Shown: positions 1-6,323 of the stretch, in pieces
Layout: each line of letters opens with the position of its first letter
Position numbering within the stretch: position 1 is the first letter of the stretch
Source of the DNA: Promethearchaeota archaeon
Lineage (GTDB): Archaea; Asgardarchaeota; Lokiarchaeia; Sigyniarchaeales; Promethearchaeaceae
Direction of reading: 5' to 3'
DNA: 10,879 nucleotides
Assembly: GCA_014729055.1 (NCBI GenBank)
Contig: WJKO01000036.1
Coordinates: 1 to 10,879, forward strand
Notes under the pieces: generated by a model
The model's input: the letters and a program-made list of their open reading frames with translations, nothing else
Database searches by the model: none
Told to the model about the DNA's origin: nothing
Program-made: the position numbers and the translations under genes

Positions 1-489
1 ATCAAAGAACGCACCGATCCAATCTCTTGGTTTAGTTGCGAGTTTTAGAGGCCCTTTAACTGTTAAATCACCAGCAAAAAACTCGGCGTCAGTATTTGGG
101 TCACCATTAATAATTTTTAAACTGCATTCAGGGGTCATTTCCATATACACATTTTGATTTGCATCTGGTAAGGGTTCATAATCTCCTTCCCAGAGACCTA
201 TCTTACTATCATCGGGTGACATATATGTAATGACTTTTTCTGGATGACCACGAACTTCCATAAAGTAAGCAAGTGAACCATATTCTTCCATATCATCTTC
301 TATGATTTCAGCCAACTCCATTTTATCGTCATCATCGCTTTCTGCTGATAACACAGTCGCTTCTGAAAGGGCTTTATAAAAAAGTGCAGCGTCTTTGGCA
401 CCGTCTAAGCTTTCGTTATCAAACTTCTCAAGCCATATGTCAATGGAACCCTTTACTTCATCTTCTGCAAACCATTTAACGATTTTCAT
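1..489 (-). CDS. SCP2-like acidic protein, paralogue 1 (3' end cut by window edge)
   Basis: I read 163 codons from the ATG at 489 to the window edge with no stop. By comparison with the complete neighbour at 681-1196, about 8 C-terminal residues are missing. The protein starts MKIVKWFAEDEV, has a very acidic centre (AESDDDDKMELAEIIEDD) and ends in a segment of the form AEFFAGDLTVKGPLKLATK. That end resembles the last strands and helix of SCP2 sterol-carrier domains (pattern: small-x-F-x-G-x-L-x-V-x-G-x-L-x-L-A). SCP2 domains bind lipids or other hydrophobic ligands in a tunnel; applying that role here is inference. There is no signal peptide or membrane segment, so it is probably cytoplasmic. 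It is about 80% identical to its neighbour (roughly 130 of 163 residues). The start is supported by a GGAGAT at 494-499 and by alignment with the neighbour. Gene presence is near certain; the family is moderately supported. Confidence 0.85.
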   Translation of the reverse strand, partial: MKIVKWFAEDEVKGSIDIWLEKFDNESLDGAKDAALFYKALSEATVLSAESDDDDKMELAEIIEDDMEEYGSLAYFMEVRGHPEKVITYMSPDDSKIGLWEGDYEPLPDANQNVYMEMTPECSLKIINGDPNTDAEFFAGDLTVKGPLKLATKPRDWIGAFFD

Positions 490-493
490 AATG

Positions 494-499
494 ATCTCC
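494..499 (-). promoter_or_regulatory. Shine-Dalgarno site of SCP2-like paralogue 1
   Basis: The minus strand reads GGAGAT, then four bases, then ATG at 489. It complements the usual 3' end of 16S rRNA and fixes the start. The paralogue at 1196 has no such site, so the two copies may be translated with different efficiency. Confidence 0.65.
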
Positions 500-529
500 G
501 TTCATATTCATTTAATTAACTTAGTTATA

Positions 530-546
530 CTAGCTGTTTCAACTAG
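530..546 (-). promoter_or_regulatory. Short hairpin in the leader of SCP2-like paralogue 1
   Basis: On the minus strand CTAGTTG-AAA-CAGCTAG forms a 7-bp stem with one G-U pair and a three-base loop. It lies about 40 bases upstream of the ATG at 489 and just after the transcription start predicted from the TATA-like element at 572-581. It could stabilise the 5' end of the mRNA or be an operator half-site pair. Chance is possible at this length. Confidence 0.3.
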
Positions 547-571
547 CTTGTTTTTGATTATTCATTTGAAG

Positions 572-581
572 TTTTTAAAAA
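572..581 (-). promoter_or_regulatory. TATA-like element for SCP2-like paralogue 1
   Basis: The minus strand reads AATTTTTAAAAACTTC, with a TTTTTAAAAA core that is almost the same as the element upstream of the second paralogue (1262-1275). A start about 25 bases downstream would give a leader of about 60 bases. An alternative box, TTTATAAA, lies at 602-609 on the same strand. Confidence 0.45.
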
Positions 582-611
582 TTACTATCAACATAAAGAG
601 CATTTATAAAA

Positions 612-655
612 GAAATTGAAAACATAAAAAAATAAGAAAATGAAAAGTTCTTTTT
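612..655 (-). terminator. Possible T-rich terminator downstream of SCP2-like paralogue 2
   Basis: Reading the minus strand past the stop at 681, there is a run of T-rich tracts (CTTTTCATTTTCTTATTTTTTTATG and similar) 25 to 70 bases downstream. Archaeal RNA polymerase often stops on such oligo-T runs without a hairpin. In AT-rich DNA the signal is weak. Confidence 0.3.
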
Positions 656-680
656 GTCTAAAATCTATTTAGTGTTGTTT

Positions 681-1196
681 TTAGTCCTTTGGTTCTCGTT
701 CTACAAAATCAAAGAACGCACCAATCCAATCTCTTGGCTTAGTTGCAAGCTTTAGTGGACCTTTGACGGTGAGATCACCAGCGAAGAATTCAGCATCAGT
801 ATTTGGGTCACCATTCATAATTTTAAGACTACATGCAGGAGTCATTTCCATATATACATTTTGACTAAAATCTGGTAGTGGTTCATAATCACCTTCCCAA
901 ATTCCTAATTTCATCTCATCTTCAGTCATGGTCATTAATACTTTATTATCGGTTCCACGAACTTCAATGAAATAAGCTAATGAACCGTATTCTTCAATGT
1001 CATCCTCGATGATTTCAGCTAATTCCATTTTGTCATCATCATCGGATTCTTTTGATTTAACAACTGCTTCAGAAAGTGCTTTATAGAATAATAGAGCGTC
1101 ATTTGCACCGTCTTGGGATTCATCATCAAATTTAGGTAACCATTTTTCGATTGAACCCTCTACTTCTTCTTCAGCTAACCATTTTGTTACTTTCAT
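681..1196 (-). CDS. SCP2-like acidic protein, paralogue 2 (complete)
   Basis: This complete 171-residue protein starts MKVTKWLAEEEV. It has an N-terminal segment (about 1-45), an acidic stretch SKESDDDDKMELAEIIEDD (about 48-66), a beta-rich middle, and a C-terminal part like an SCP2 fold (about 95-165: WEGDYEPLPD, then CSLKIMNGDP, then AEFFAGDLTVKGPLKLATK). SCP2 domains carry lipids or acyl groups in other organisms; the ligand here is unknown. I chose the ATG at 1196 over the in-frame TTG at 1208 because the tandem paralogue starts at the equivalent residue. No Shine-Dalgarno sequence is visible. It is about 80% identical to the copy at 1-489, in the same orientation, separated by 191 bases, and each copy has its own TATA-like element, so they are a tandem duplication rather than one operon. 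No membrane segment is seen. Confidence 0.88.
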   Translation of the reverse strand: MKVTKWLAEEEVEGSIEKWLPKFDDESQDGANDALLFYKALSEAVVKSKESDDDDKMELAEIIEDDIEEYGSLAYFIEVRGTDNKVLMTMTEDEMKLGIWEGDYEPLPDFSQNVYMEMTPACSLKIMNGDPNTDAEFFAGDLTVKGPLKLATKPRDWIGAFFDFVEREPKD

Positions 1197-1261
1197 ATTT
1201 ATCATCAATTTATTGATTTTTTCTAGTTAATCCTTATGGATTGAGTACGAAAGTTATATAG

Positions 1262-1275
1262 AATTTTTAAAAATT
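1262..1275 (-). promoter_or_regulatory. TATA-like palindrome upstream of SCP2-like paralogue 2
   Basis: AATTTTTAAAAATT is a perfect 14-bp palindrome about 70 bases upstream of the ATG at 1196. Its TTTTTAAAAA core also occurs upstream of paralogue 1 (572-581), so the core promoter appears to have been duplicated with the gene. It predicts a leader of roughly 45 to 50 bases. Confidence 0.45.
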
Positions 1276-1284
1276 TCCATATTC

Positions 1285-1304
1285 AATTCTTAAAAATTCT
1301 TAAA
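1285..1304 (+). promoter_or_regulatory. Promoter region of the glycerate kinase: tandem AATTCTTAAA
   Basis: AATTCTTAAA occurs twice in perfect tandem (1285-1294 and 1295-1304), one helix turn apart. Either copy contains a TTAAAA core that could serve as a TATA box. The second copy would put the start near 1325-1330 and give a leader of 15 to 20 bases. No Shine-Dalgarno sequence precedes the ATG at 1345. Confidence 0.4.
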
Positions 1305-1344
1305 ATAATAGAAAGAATGTAGAAAGTCATATTGTGAATATATC

Positions 1345-2901
1345 ATGAGGTACTCAGAAGAATTTACAAAACTGAAATCTAATGTTAAAGAGGGTGCTCT
1401 TATTGCTTTAAGGAAGAAACTCTTGAATGGGCTGAGGATAGGTCTTAATGCCGTAGATCCGAAACATCTCATACAAAAAGCAATTAGCTGGAAAAATGAT
1501 TCAAATCTTAAAAACAATATATTATTGATTGTTGGTAGTTCTCAAGAGGATTATGAACAATTGGTTGTAGATTTGGACAAATATAGTTCCATATTAGTGG
1601 TTGGGGGTGGGAAAGCAACAGCTGCAATGGCGGATGCTTTATTAAACATTCTTGGAGGTAGAAAAAAAATTAAAGGATCAATAAATATCCCCCATGGTCA
1701 GGAATGGGGCGAATATATATCTCTCGAAAGGGTGCCAGCTAATCAAAATACCAACTCTGAGATCTCAAACATAGAAATCACTTATGCTGGACATCCTATA
1801 CCGGATTCTAATGGTTTAAAGGGTACTCGTAAGATTGTTAACATGGTTAAAAGTTCAGCTGAAAACACTCTAATATTCGTCCTGATTAGTGGTGGCGGTT
1901 CAGCATTAATGCCTTTGCCGAAAAAACCTCTTTCATTAGCTGATTTACAAACGACTAATACATTGTTGCTAGAAAGTGGAGCTGATATTAATGAAATTAA
2001 TTCCGTGAGAAAACATCTCTCTGCATTTAAAGGGGGGAATTTAGCTAAAAAGATTCATCCAAGGCGCGGTATAGCATTAATAATCTCAGATGTTATAGGA
2101 AATCCCTTGGATGTAATTGCATCAGGACCAAGCGTGCCCGACGAGACTGTTTTTCAAGACGCCTTAAACACTCTACGCAAATACAACATCTTAGAGGATG
2201 TTCCACCAAGAGTAAAACAAGTAATCTTGAATGGTACTAACGGAGAAATCCCAGAAAATCCGAAGACTAATGACGAGATTTTCAGTAATATGACTAATCT
2301 AATAATAGGTTCCGCCGAAAACGCTAAAGCAAAGATGATTGAATATTTTAAATCAAATTCTATTCGAAATATCACAGAGATAGATAACTCTTATCAATTA
2401 GATTTAATGAAAGGAGAAGCAAAAGAATATGGCGTGGAATTAGCTCATCAATTACAAGAAATCGATGGATATTTGCATAAATCAAATAATAGAGATGTTA
2501 GTAATGATGATTCTCCAAGTAGGTTACATAGACGATATTTTATGATTAATTCGGGGGAATTTACAGTGACTATTAGTGGGAATGGCAAAGGAGGACGCAA
2601 TCAAGAAATGCTATTAGGTTTTCTTAATGAGTTGTCCTGCAAAGAGATACAATATAGTTCATTTAAATATACGATATTATCAGTGGCATTTGACGGGATA
2701 GAGGGAAACTCTCCTGCCGCAGGTGCGATAGTTGACTCTGAAACCTTGCAGAAAATAAAAGAGCATTCGCTAAACATTAGAACTTATCTTAAAGATAACA
2801 ATTCATACAATTTCTTTAAAAAATTAGGTGACGCAATAGAAATTGGACAAACGGGTACGAATACAAATGATATTTGCGCAATAATTATAGAATTAATTTA
2901 A
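1345..2901 (+). CDS. Glycerate 2-kinase, GckA/MOFRL family
   Basis: The 518-residue product has the full two-domain plan of type II glycerate kinases: an N-terminal DUF4147-type domain (about 15-290) and a C-terminal MOFRL domain (about 395-515). Visible signatures are LVVGGGKATAAMADAL (84-99, with K90 in the place of the conserved active-site lysine), TYAGHPIPDSNG (146-157), LISGGGSALMPLP (180-192), SDVIGNPLDVIASGPSVPD (248-266), SGEFTVTISGNGKGGRNQE (403-421, with R418) and IGQTGTNTNDI (500-510). The family uses ATP to turn D-glycerate into 2-phosphoglycerate, feeding lower glycolysis; in many archaea it belongs to non-phosphorylating Entner-Doudoroff metabolism. The protein is longer than the usual 400-450 residues, partly through a polar insertion around 374-398. 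The family's usual GGE-T motif reads SGE-F here. Cytoplasmic. It stands alone on the plus strand, divergent from the SCP2-like gene. The nearby beta-hydroxyacid dehydrogenase could supply glycerate. Confidence 0.93.
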   Translation: MRYSEEFTKLKSNVKEGALIALRKKLLNGLRIGLNAVDPKHLIQKAISWKNDSNLKNNILLIVGSSQEDYEQLVVDLDKYSSILVVGGGKATAAMADALLNILGGRKKIKGSINIPHGQEWGEYISLERVPANQNTNSEISNIEITYAGHPIPDSNGLKGTRKIVNMVKSSAENTLIFVLISGGGSALMPLPKKPLSLADLQTTNTLLLESGADINEINSVRKHLSAFKGGNLAKKIHPRRGIALIISDVIGNPLDVIASGPSVPDETVFQDALNTLRKYNILEDVPPRVKQVILNGTNGEIPENPKTNDEIFSNMTNLIIGSAENAKAKMIEYFKSNSIRNITEIDNSYQLDLMKGEAKEYGVELAHQLQEIDGYLHKSNNRDVSNDDSPSRLHRRYFMINSGEFTVTISGNGKGGRNQEMLLGFLNELSCKEIQYSSFKYTILSVAFDGIEGNSPAAGAIVDSETLQKIKEHSLNIRTYLKDNNSYNFFKKLGDAIEIGQTGTNTNDICAIIIELI

Positions 2902-2928
2902 GTTTTTCAACATCGATTCCTTTTTCTA
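2902..2928 (+). terminator. T-rich end of the glycerate kinase transcript
   Basis: The 24 bases between the converging stop codons at 2901 and 2926 hold two T tracts (GTTTTTC and CCTTTTTCT) and no clear hairpin. This fits archaeal oligo-T termination. The signal is weak and rests on its position between convergent genes. Confidence 0.35.
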
Positions 2929-3234
2929 ACTAACTTCGATAAAGATTACCAATGAAGTGATCGCTGCTGCAAGCGTAATGAATCCGACGCCAATAACAAT
3001 ATGATGGAATAGAATTAGAGCATTTTCTGCTACCTCTGGAGGATTAAGTGCGGGAACTATTGTATTCTGACCTAAAAATCCAACAATTAACATAGCAATT
3101 GCAGCGATTAGTAAATAAGCAAACGTCGTAAATTGAATATTTTCAATCCAGCTGAATAACCCCATATCTATCAATCTTTTATAGGTGTTTGATTTTTTAA
3201 AATCTTTCTTAAGACTTAATTTTGAAAATTTCAT
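2926..3234 (-). CDS. Small membrane protein with two helices, unknown function
   Basis: The 102-residue product has a basic, lysine-rich N-terminus (about 1-20), an amphipathic stretch (MGLFSWIENIQF, 24-35) and two strong hydrophobic segments at about 37-56 and 75-99, joined by a short polar loop containing NPPEVAEN. The positive N-terminus suggests it faces the cytoplasm with both ends inside, but this is inference. I do not recognise the family. It lies 33 bases downstream of the Gfo/Idh gene at 3268-4272 on the same strand and is probably co-transcribed with it. The start at 3234 gives the longest frame. The internal ATG at 3165 (MGLFSWIEN) is a real alternative, since the first 23 residues are low in complexity. 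No Shine-Dalgarno sequence supports either. Confidence 0.65.
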   Translation of the reverse strand: MKFSKLSLKKDFKKSNTYKRLIDMGLFSWIENIQFTTFAYLLIAAIAMLIVGFLGQNTIVPALNPPEVAENALILFHHIVIGVGFITLAAAITSLVIFIEVS

Positions 3235-3267
3235 GATTTTTGTTTTAGATGTTAGCTAATGAATATG

Positions 3268-4272
3268 TTACAATTTCACTACCGATTTTCCCTTAGATTT
3301 ATAAATTCCCAAGATGAATTCAAGGGCTTTCAATCCTTCTTTACCTGGAACGGCGGGTGCTTTATGTTCTATGATTGATGTTACAAAATCAGAAATAATA
3401 CTTTTGTGTGCTGCGGTTTTTATATCTCTAAGATTAAAATCTAAATTCTTAAATGTTTGACTTTTTCCATCTGCTTTGATATGTTTAACTAAAGATTTTT
3501 GTATTTGTATTGCGCCCTCGGTCCCAAATATATTAATTGTTGGGGGAAAAGGTGTTTTTACCGCAGTAGTACATTGAAGTGTTCCAAAGACACCATTCTG
3601 AAATTTAAATGCTGCACATGCTGTATCCTCTGTCTCTATATTTTGAAATCGAGTTCCGTAAAAACCTGTAACTCTTTCAATATCACCTAAAAGATACATG
3701 AGTAGATCAATCTCATGAACAGCTTGGTTAATTAATGCACTTCCGCCTTCTAATTTCCAAGTTCCGCGCCAAGAGTTATCCTTATAATAAGGAGGATCTC
3801 GCTTCAAAAATACCGATATATTGGCTTGCATGAGAATTCCTAATATACCTGCATCGATAATTTCTTTTGCTTTTATTGTGCTTTCATTAAATCTATTCTG
3901 ATAGTATATTCCAAGATTTAGACCTTTCTCCTTGGCTAAATTAACCATCTTATTGCCATCTGCAAGATTGGTTGCTAGCGGCTTTTCTACTAACACATGT
4001 TTGTCACTTTCGAGTGCAGCTAACGTAACTTCACAATGTAATGCATGAGGAAGCGAAACAATCACAAAATCAATACATTTACGTTCTATTAGGTGTTTAT
4101 AATCATCCGTGACAAAAGGAATATCATATATTTCACCAAACTTTACGGCCGTAGTTATCTTATGATTACATACACCTTCCAATTCTACATTTTTCAACCA
4201 ATTGATTGCTTTGGCAATATTATTTGCACTCCATCCCGTGCCTATAATACCCGCTTTTAATCTTTTCCTCAT
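3268..4272 (-). CDS. Gfo/Idh/MocA family NAD(P)-dependent oxidoreductase (copy A)
   Basis: The 334-residue product has an N-terminal Rossmann fold (about 5-120) with GIIGTGWSANNIA (8-20), then the family's EKP catalytic-lysine motif (VEKPLAT, 95-101), and a C-terminal alpha/beta sheet domain with EGGSALINQAVHEID (175-189), where H186 and D189 hold the usual histidine/aspartate positions. Family members oxidise or epimerise cyclic sugars, sugar derivatives or inositols using NAD(P). The substrate cannot be read from sequence. The length is normal and no signal peptide is seen. It follows copy B by 39 bases on the same strand and is about 45% identical to it by eye, so it is an old tandem duplication that probably specialised. 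The ATG at 4272 gives the expected start just before the Rossmann strand; no good Shine-Dalgarno sequence precedes it. It is probably read from the promoter at 5368-5377. Confidence 0.93.
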   Translation of the reverse strand: MRKRLKAGIIGTGWSANNIAKAINWLKNVELEGVCNHKITTAVKFGEIYDIPFVTDDYKHLIERKCIDFVIVSLPHALHCEVTLAALESDKHVLVEKPLATNLADGNKMVNLAKEKGLNLGIYYQNRFNESTIKAKEIIDAGILGILMQANISVFLKRDPPYYKDNSWRGTWKLEGGSALINQAVHEIDLLMYLLGDIERVTGFYGTRFQNIETEDTACAAFKFQNGVFGTLQCTTAVKTPFPPTINIFGTEGAIQIQKSLVKHIKADGKSQTFKNLDFNLRDIKTAAHKSIISDFVTSIIEHKAPAVPGKEGLKALEFILGIYKSKGKSVVKL

Positions 4273-4311
4273 CTAAGCAATCACTTCATCAAAGTATCCA
4301 TCATAAATGAA

Positions 4312-5346
4312 TTATAAGTGAATTATTTTTTCACCGTTTGATTCATATACTGCCCTGACGACCTTCAGTGATTTAATTCCCTCTTCACCATTCACAGTTG
4401 GTTTTCGGTCATTTATAATAGCATCGCAAAAGTCTTCCATTAACGCAGAATGTGCTTTTAATGAGAATAGTTTTGGATCTTTTGCACTTCCGACTTGCCC
4501 ACCAGCTGTAAAATCAGTAACTTCACTTGTGCCATCCGCTTTATGGTAGGTCAATATATTTCCATCTATTTCCAAACCGCCCTCAACCCCAAAGATTGTC
4601 AATTTTGCTGGAAATGCAGCCTTTGTTGCCGTAGATGTTTGTAACGTTCCAAAGGCACCGTTCTGAAAAACAAAAGCTGCTGCTGTATTGTCTTCCGTTT
4701 CTATATTATGGTATTTAACGCCCATTAGACCAAAAAGAGTCTTAACTTCACCGACAAGATGGACCATCTCGTCAAGAGGATGAATGGCTTGATTGATTAA
4801 GGAGCTCCCTCCTTCCAAATCCCATTTACCTTTCCAGTTACTTCCATCATAGTATTCATGAGGACGATGCCACATAACACTAACGTTCACTTGCAGTATT
4901 TTTCCTAAGACTCCAGAATTAATCATGTCTTCCGCTTTTTTCACAGCTCCAAAAAATCGACATTGAAAATGCACACCGAGTTTCAATTTTTTTTCTCTTG
5001 CAACTTTTATAAGATCTTCAGCGTGAGAAATCTTTGTGGTAATTGGTTTCTCTGTTAACACGTGTTTATTATTTTCTAATGCACATTTTGCCATCTTATA
5101 GTGAAGAGCATGAGGTGTAGAAATTATAATAAAATCGATGTTATCTTTTTTACATAATTCTTCATAATTCTTGGTAATATACTCAACGTTATATTTCTCT
5201 GCCAAAGATTTTGCTCCGTCAACATTGACGTCAGCAATACCTACCATCTCTACAATATCAAGGCTTGCTATTGTTTCAGCTATATTAGTCGCTGAAGAAC
5301 CCGTTCCTATTAATCCCGCTTTAAGTATTTTCTTTGAATCACTCAT
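4312..5346 (-). CDS. Gfo/Idh/MocA family NAD(P)-dependent oxidoreductase (copy B)
   Basis: The 344-residue product has a Rossmann domain with AGLIGTGSSATNIA (10-23), a TPHALH segment (77-82), the catalytic-lysine motif TEKPITT (98-104) and a C-terminal domain with EGGSSLINQAIHPLD (178-192; H189 and D192). NIETED and FQNGAFGTLQ are also shared with copy A. The main difference is about 10 extra residues near TAGGQVGSAKDPKLFS. The enzyme should oxidise or isomerise a sugar, sugar acid or polyol with NAD(P); the substrate is unknown. It is the first gene of a likely minus-strand operon (copy B, copy A, small membrane protein). The ATG at 5346 lies only about 25 bases from the centre of a TATA-like element at 5368-5377, so the mRNA is probably leaderless, which explains the missing Shine-Dalgarno sequence. 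Confidence 0.93.
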   Translation of the reverse strand: MSDSKKILKAGLIGTGSSATNIAETIASLDIVEMVGIADVNVDGAKSLAEKYNVEYITKNYEELCKKDNIDFIIISTPHALHYKMAKCALENNKHVLTEKPITTKISHAEDLIKVAREKKLKLGVHFQCRFFGAVKKAEDMINSGVLGKILQVNVSVMWHRPHEYYDGSNWKGKWDLEGGSSLINQAIHPLDEMVHLVGEVKTLFGLMGVKYHNIETEDNTAAAFVFQNGAFGTLQTSTATKAAFPAKLTIFGVEGGLEIDGNILTYHKADGTSEVTDFTAGGQVGSAKDPKLFSLKAHSALMEDFCDAIINDRKPTVNGEEGIKSLKVVRAVYESNGEKIIHL

Positions 5347-5367
5347 ATAAGTAATTTTGACTTCAAG

Positions 5368-5377
5368 TTATAAAATT
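5368..5377. promoter_or_regulatory. Shared TATA-like element between divergent genes
   Basis: The stretch GTTATAAAAT reads as TTATAAAAT on the plus strand and ATTTTATAAC on the minus strand. About 25 bases away on each side this predicts starts near 5347 on the minus strand (leaderless Gfo/Idh copy B) and near 5398 on the plus strand (20-base leader with Shine-Dalgarno for the dehydrogenase). It is the only clear TATA candidate in the 71-base gap. Confidence 0.45.
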
Positions 5378-5404
5378 TTTATTTTGTTCCAAATAGGCAC
5401 TAAT

Positions 5405-5410
5405 GGAGAT
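5405..5410 (+). promoter_or_regulatory. Shine-Dalgarno site that decides the dehydrogenase start
   Basis: GGAGAT is followed by seven bases and then ATG at 5418. An in-frame ATG at 5403 overlaps this site and has nothing comparable upstream. The site therefore favours 5418 (protein starting MENLEKPSS) over 5403 (starting MEIIIMENL). Confidence 0.65.
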
Positions 5411-5417
5411 TATAATT

Positions 5418-6323
5418 ATGGAAAATCTAGAGAAACCATCCTCTAAGATAATAGGGCTTATTGGAATTGGACTGGTTGGAACGTCGCTAGCAATTAATTT
5501 AATTGCCCATGACTATAAAGTGATAGGATTCGATATCAATGAGAAACAGATGAAGAATTTTGAGAAGATAGGTGGAATGCTTGCCAATTCTCCGGCGGAT
5601 ATTGCGGAAAAAACTGATGTCATTGTTTTCTCATTACTTACTTCTGACATAGTTCTTGATGTTATAAGAGGTAAAAAAGGTATATTATCTGCAAATAAAT
5701 ACCCAACGACAATAATTGACACTACAACAGCCGATCCAATTAAAACTGACAAGATCTATTCCATCTTACTTGAGAATAATATTGATTATTTGGATGCAAC
5801 GATCTCGGGATCAAGCGTTCAAATAAAGGAAAGAGAGGGAACATTTATGGTCGGTGGCAATAAATCCGTCTATGAAAGACATGGTGATATTTTTAGTGCA
5901 GTTGCAAAAGAAACGATTTATGTGGGCTCTTCTGGAACTGGTGCAAGGGCTAAGCTTGCTGTCAATTTAGTAGTCGGGCTTAATCGGTGGGCTTTGGCGG
6001 AGGCATTAGTATTTGCCCAAGCTATTGGATTGGATTTGCAGAAAACTTTAGAAATATTCACAAAAACGCAAGCTTATTCCAGTATCTTGGACGCGAAAGG
6101 AGAGAAGATGATTAATAATGATTTTACAACCCAATCGAGAATACGCCAACATCGCAAGGATGTTTCTCTGATGATAAAAATGGCACAAAAAGAGAATCTG
6201 CAGCTGCAACTGAGTGCTCAACACCTGCAATTACTTGATAACATGATTAAAAATGGAGATGGAGATTTAGATGTTTCTTCTGTAATTAAAGCTGTTAGAA
6301 ATTATGGTCTTGGAAATCGCTAG
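5418..6323 (+). CDS. Beta-hydroxyacid dehydrogenase (3-hydroxyisobutyrate dehydrogenase / tartronate semialdehyde reductase family)
   Basis: The product is 301 residues from the ATG at 5418; an in-frame ATG at 5403 would add five. Positions below count from 5403. The Rossmann domain begins IIGLIGIGLVGTSLAINL (16-33). An acidic residue at the end of the second strand (GFDIN, D44) suggests NAD(H) rather than NADP(H). The substrate-binding motif DATISGSSVQ (131-140) has SGSS where the family usually has SGG. GTFMVGG (147-153), the catalytic-lysine motif GTGARAKLAVN (178-188, K184 and N188) and a C-terminal RKDVSLMIKMA (251-261) follow. The family reversibly oxidises short beta-hydroxyacids such as 3-hydroxyisobutyrate or glycerate. 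Close to a glycerate 2-kinase, tartronate semialdehyde reductase is the attractive reading, but sequence alone does not separate the substrates. It converges with the symporter gene, sharing four bases. Confidence 0.9.
   Translation: MENLEKPSSKIIGLIGIGLVGTSLAINLIAHDYKVIGFDINEKQMKNFEKIGGMLANSPADIAEKTDVIVFSLLTSDIVLDVIRGKKGILSANKYPTTIIDTTTADPIKTDKIYSILLENNIDYLDATISGSSVQIKEREGTFMVGGNKSVYERHGDIFSAVAKETIYVGSSGTGARAKLAVNLVVGLNRWALAEALVFAQAIGLDLQKTLEIFTKTQAYSSILDAKGEKMINNDFTTQSRIRQHRKDVSLMIKMAQKENLQLQLSAQHLQLLDNMIKNGDGDLDVSSVIKAVRNYGLGNR

Noticed and set aside
395..619. Plus-strand open frame of 74 codons
   Set aside because: It overlaps the conserved start of SCP2-like paralogue 1 on the other strand and runs into the AT-rich gap; paralogue 2 has no matching frame.
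1..1196. Tandem copies considered as a mobile-element duplication
   Set aside because: No terminal inverted repeats, target-site duplication or transposase are visible; an old tandem gene duplication explains the data.
1197..1208. Upstream TTG start for SCP2-like paralogue 2 (four extra residues)
   Set aside because: The tandem paralogue starts at the residue equal to the ATG at 1196, and the extra residues have no Shine-Dalgarno support.
1290..1517. Minus-strand open frame of 75 codons
   Set aside because: It is the reverse-strand image of the glycerate kinase N-terminus and its promoter, with no recognisable domain.
3499..3690. Plus-strand cysteine-rich open frame of 63 codons
   Set aside because: The cysteines come from reading the Gfo/Idh copy A gene on the wrong strand; that gene is clearly coding there.
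5513..5752. Minus-strand hydrophobic open frame inside the beta-hydroxyacid dehydrogenase
   Set aside because: It lies fully within a well-supported gene; hydrophobic look is an artefact of the opposite strand.
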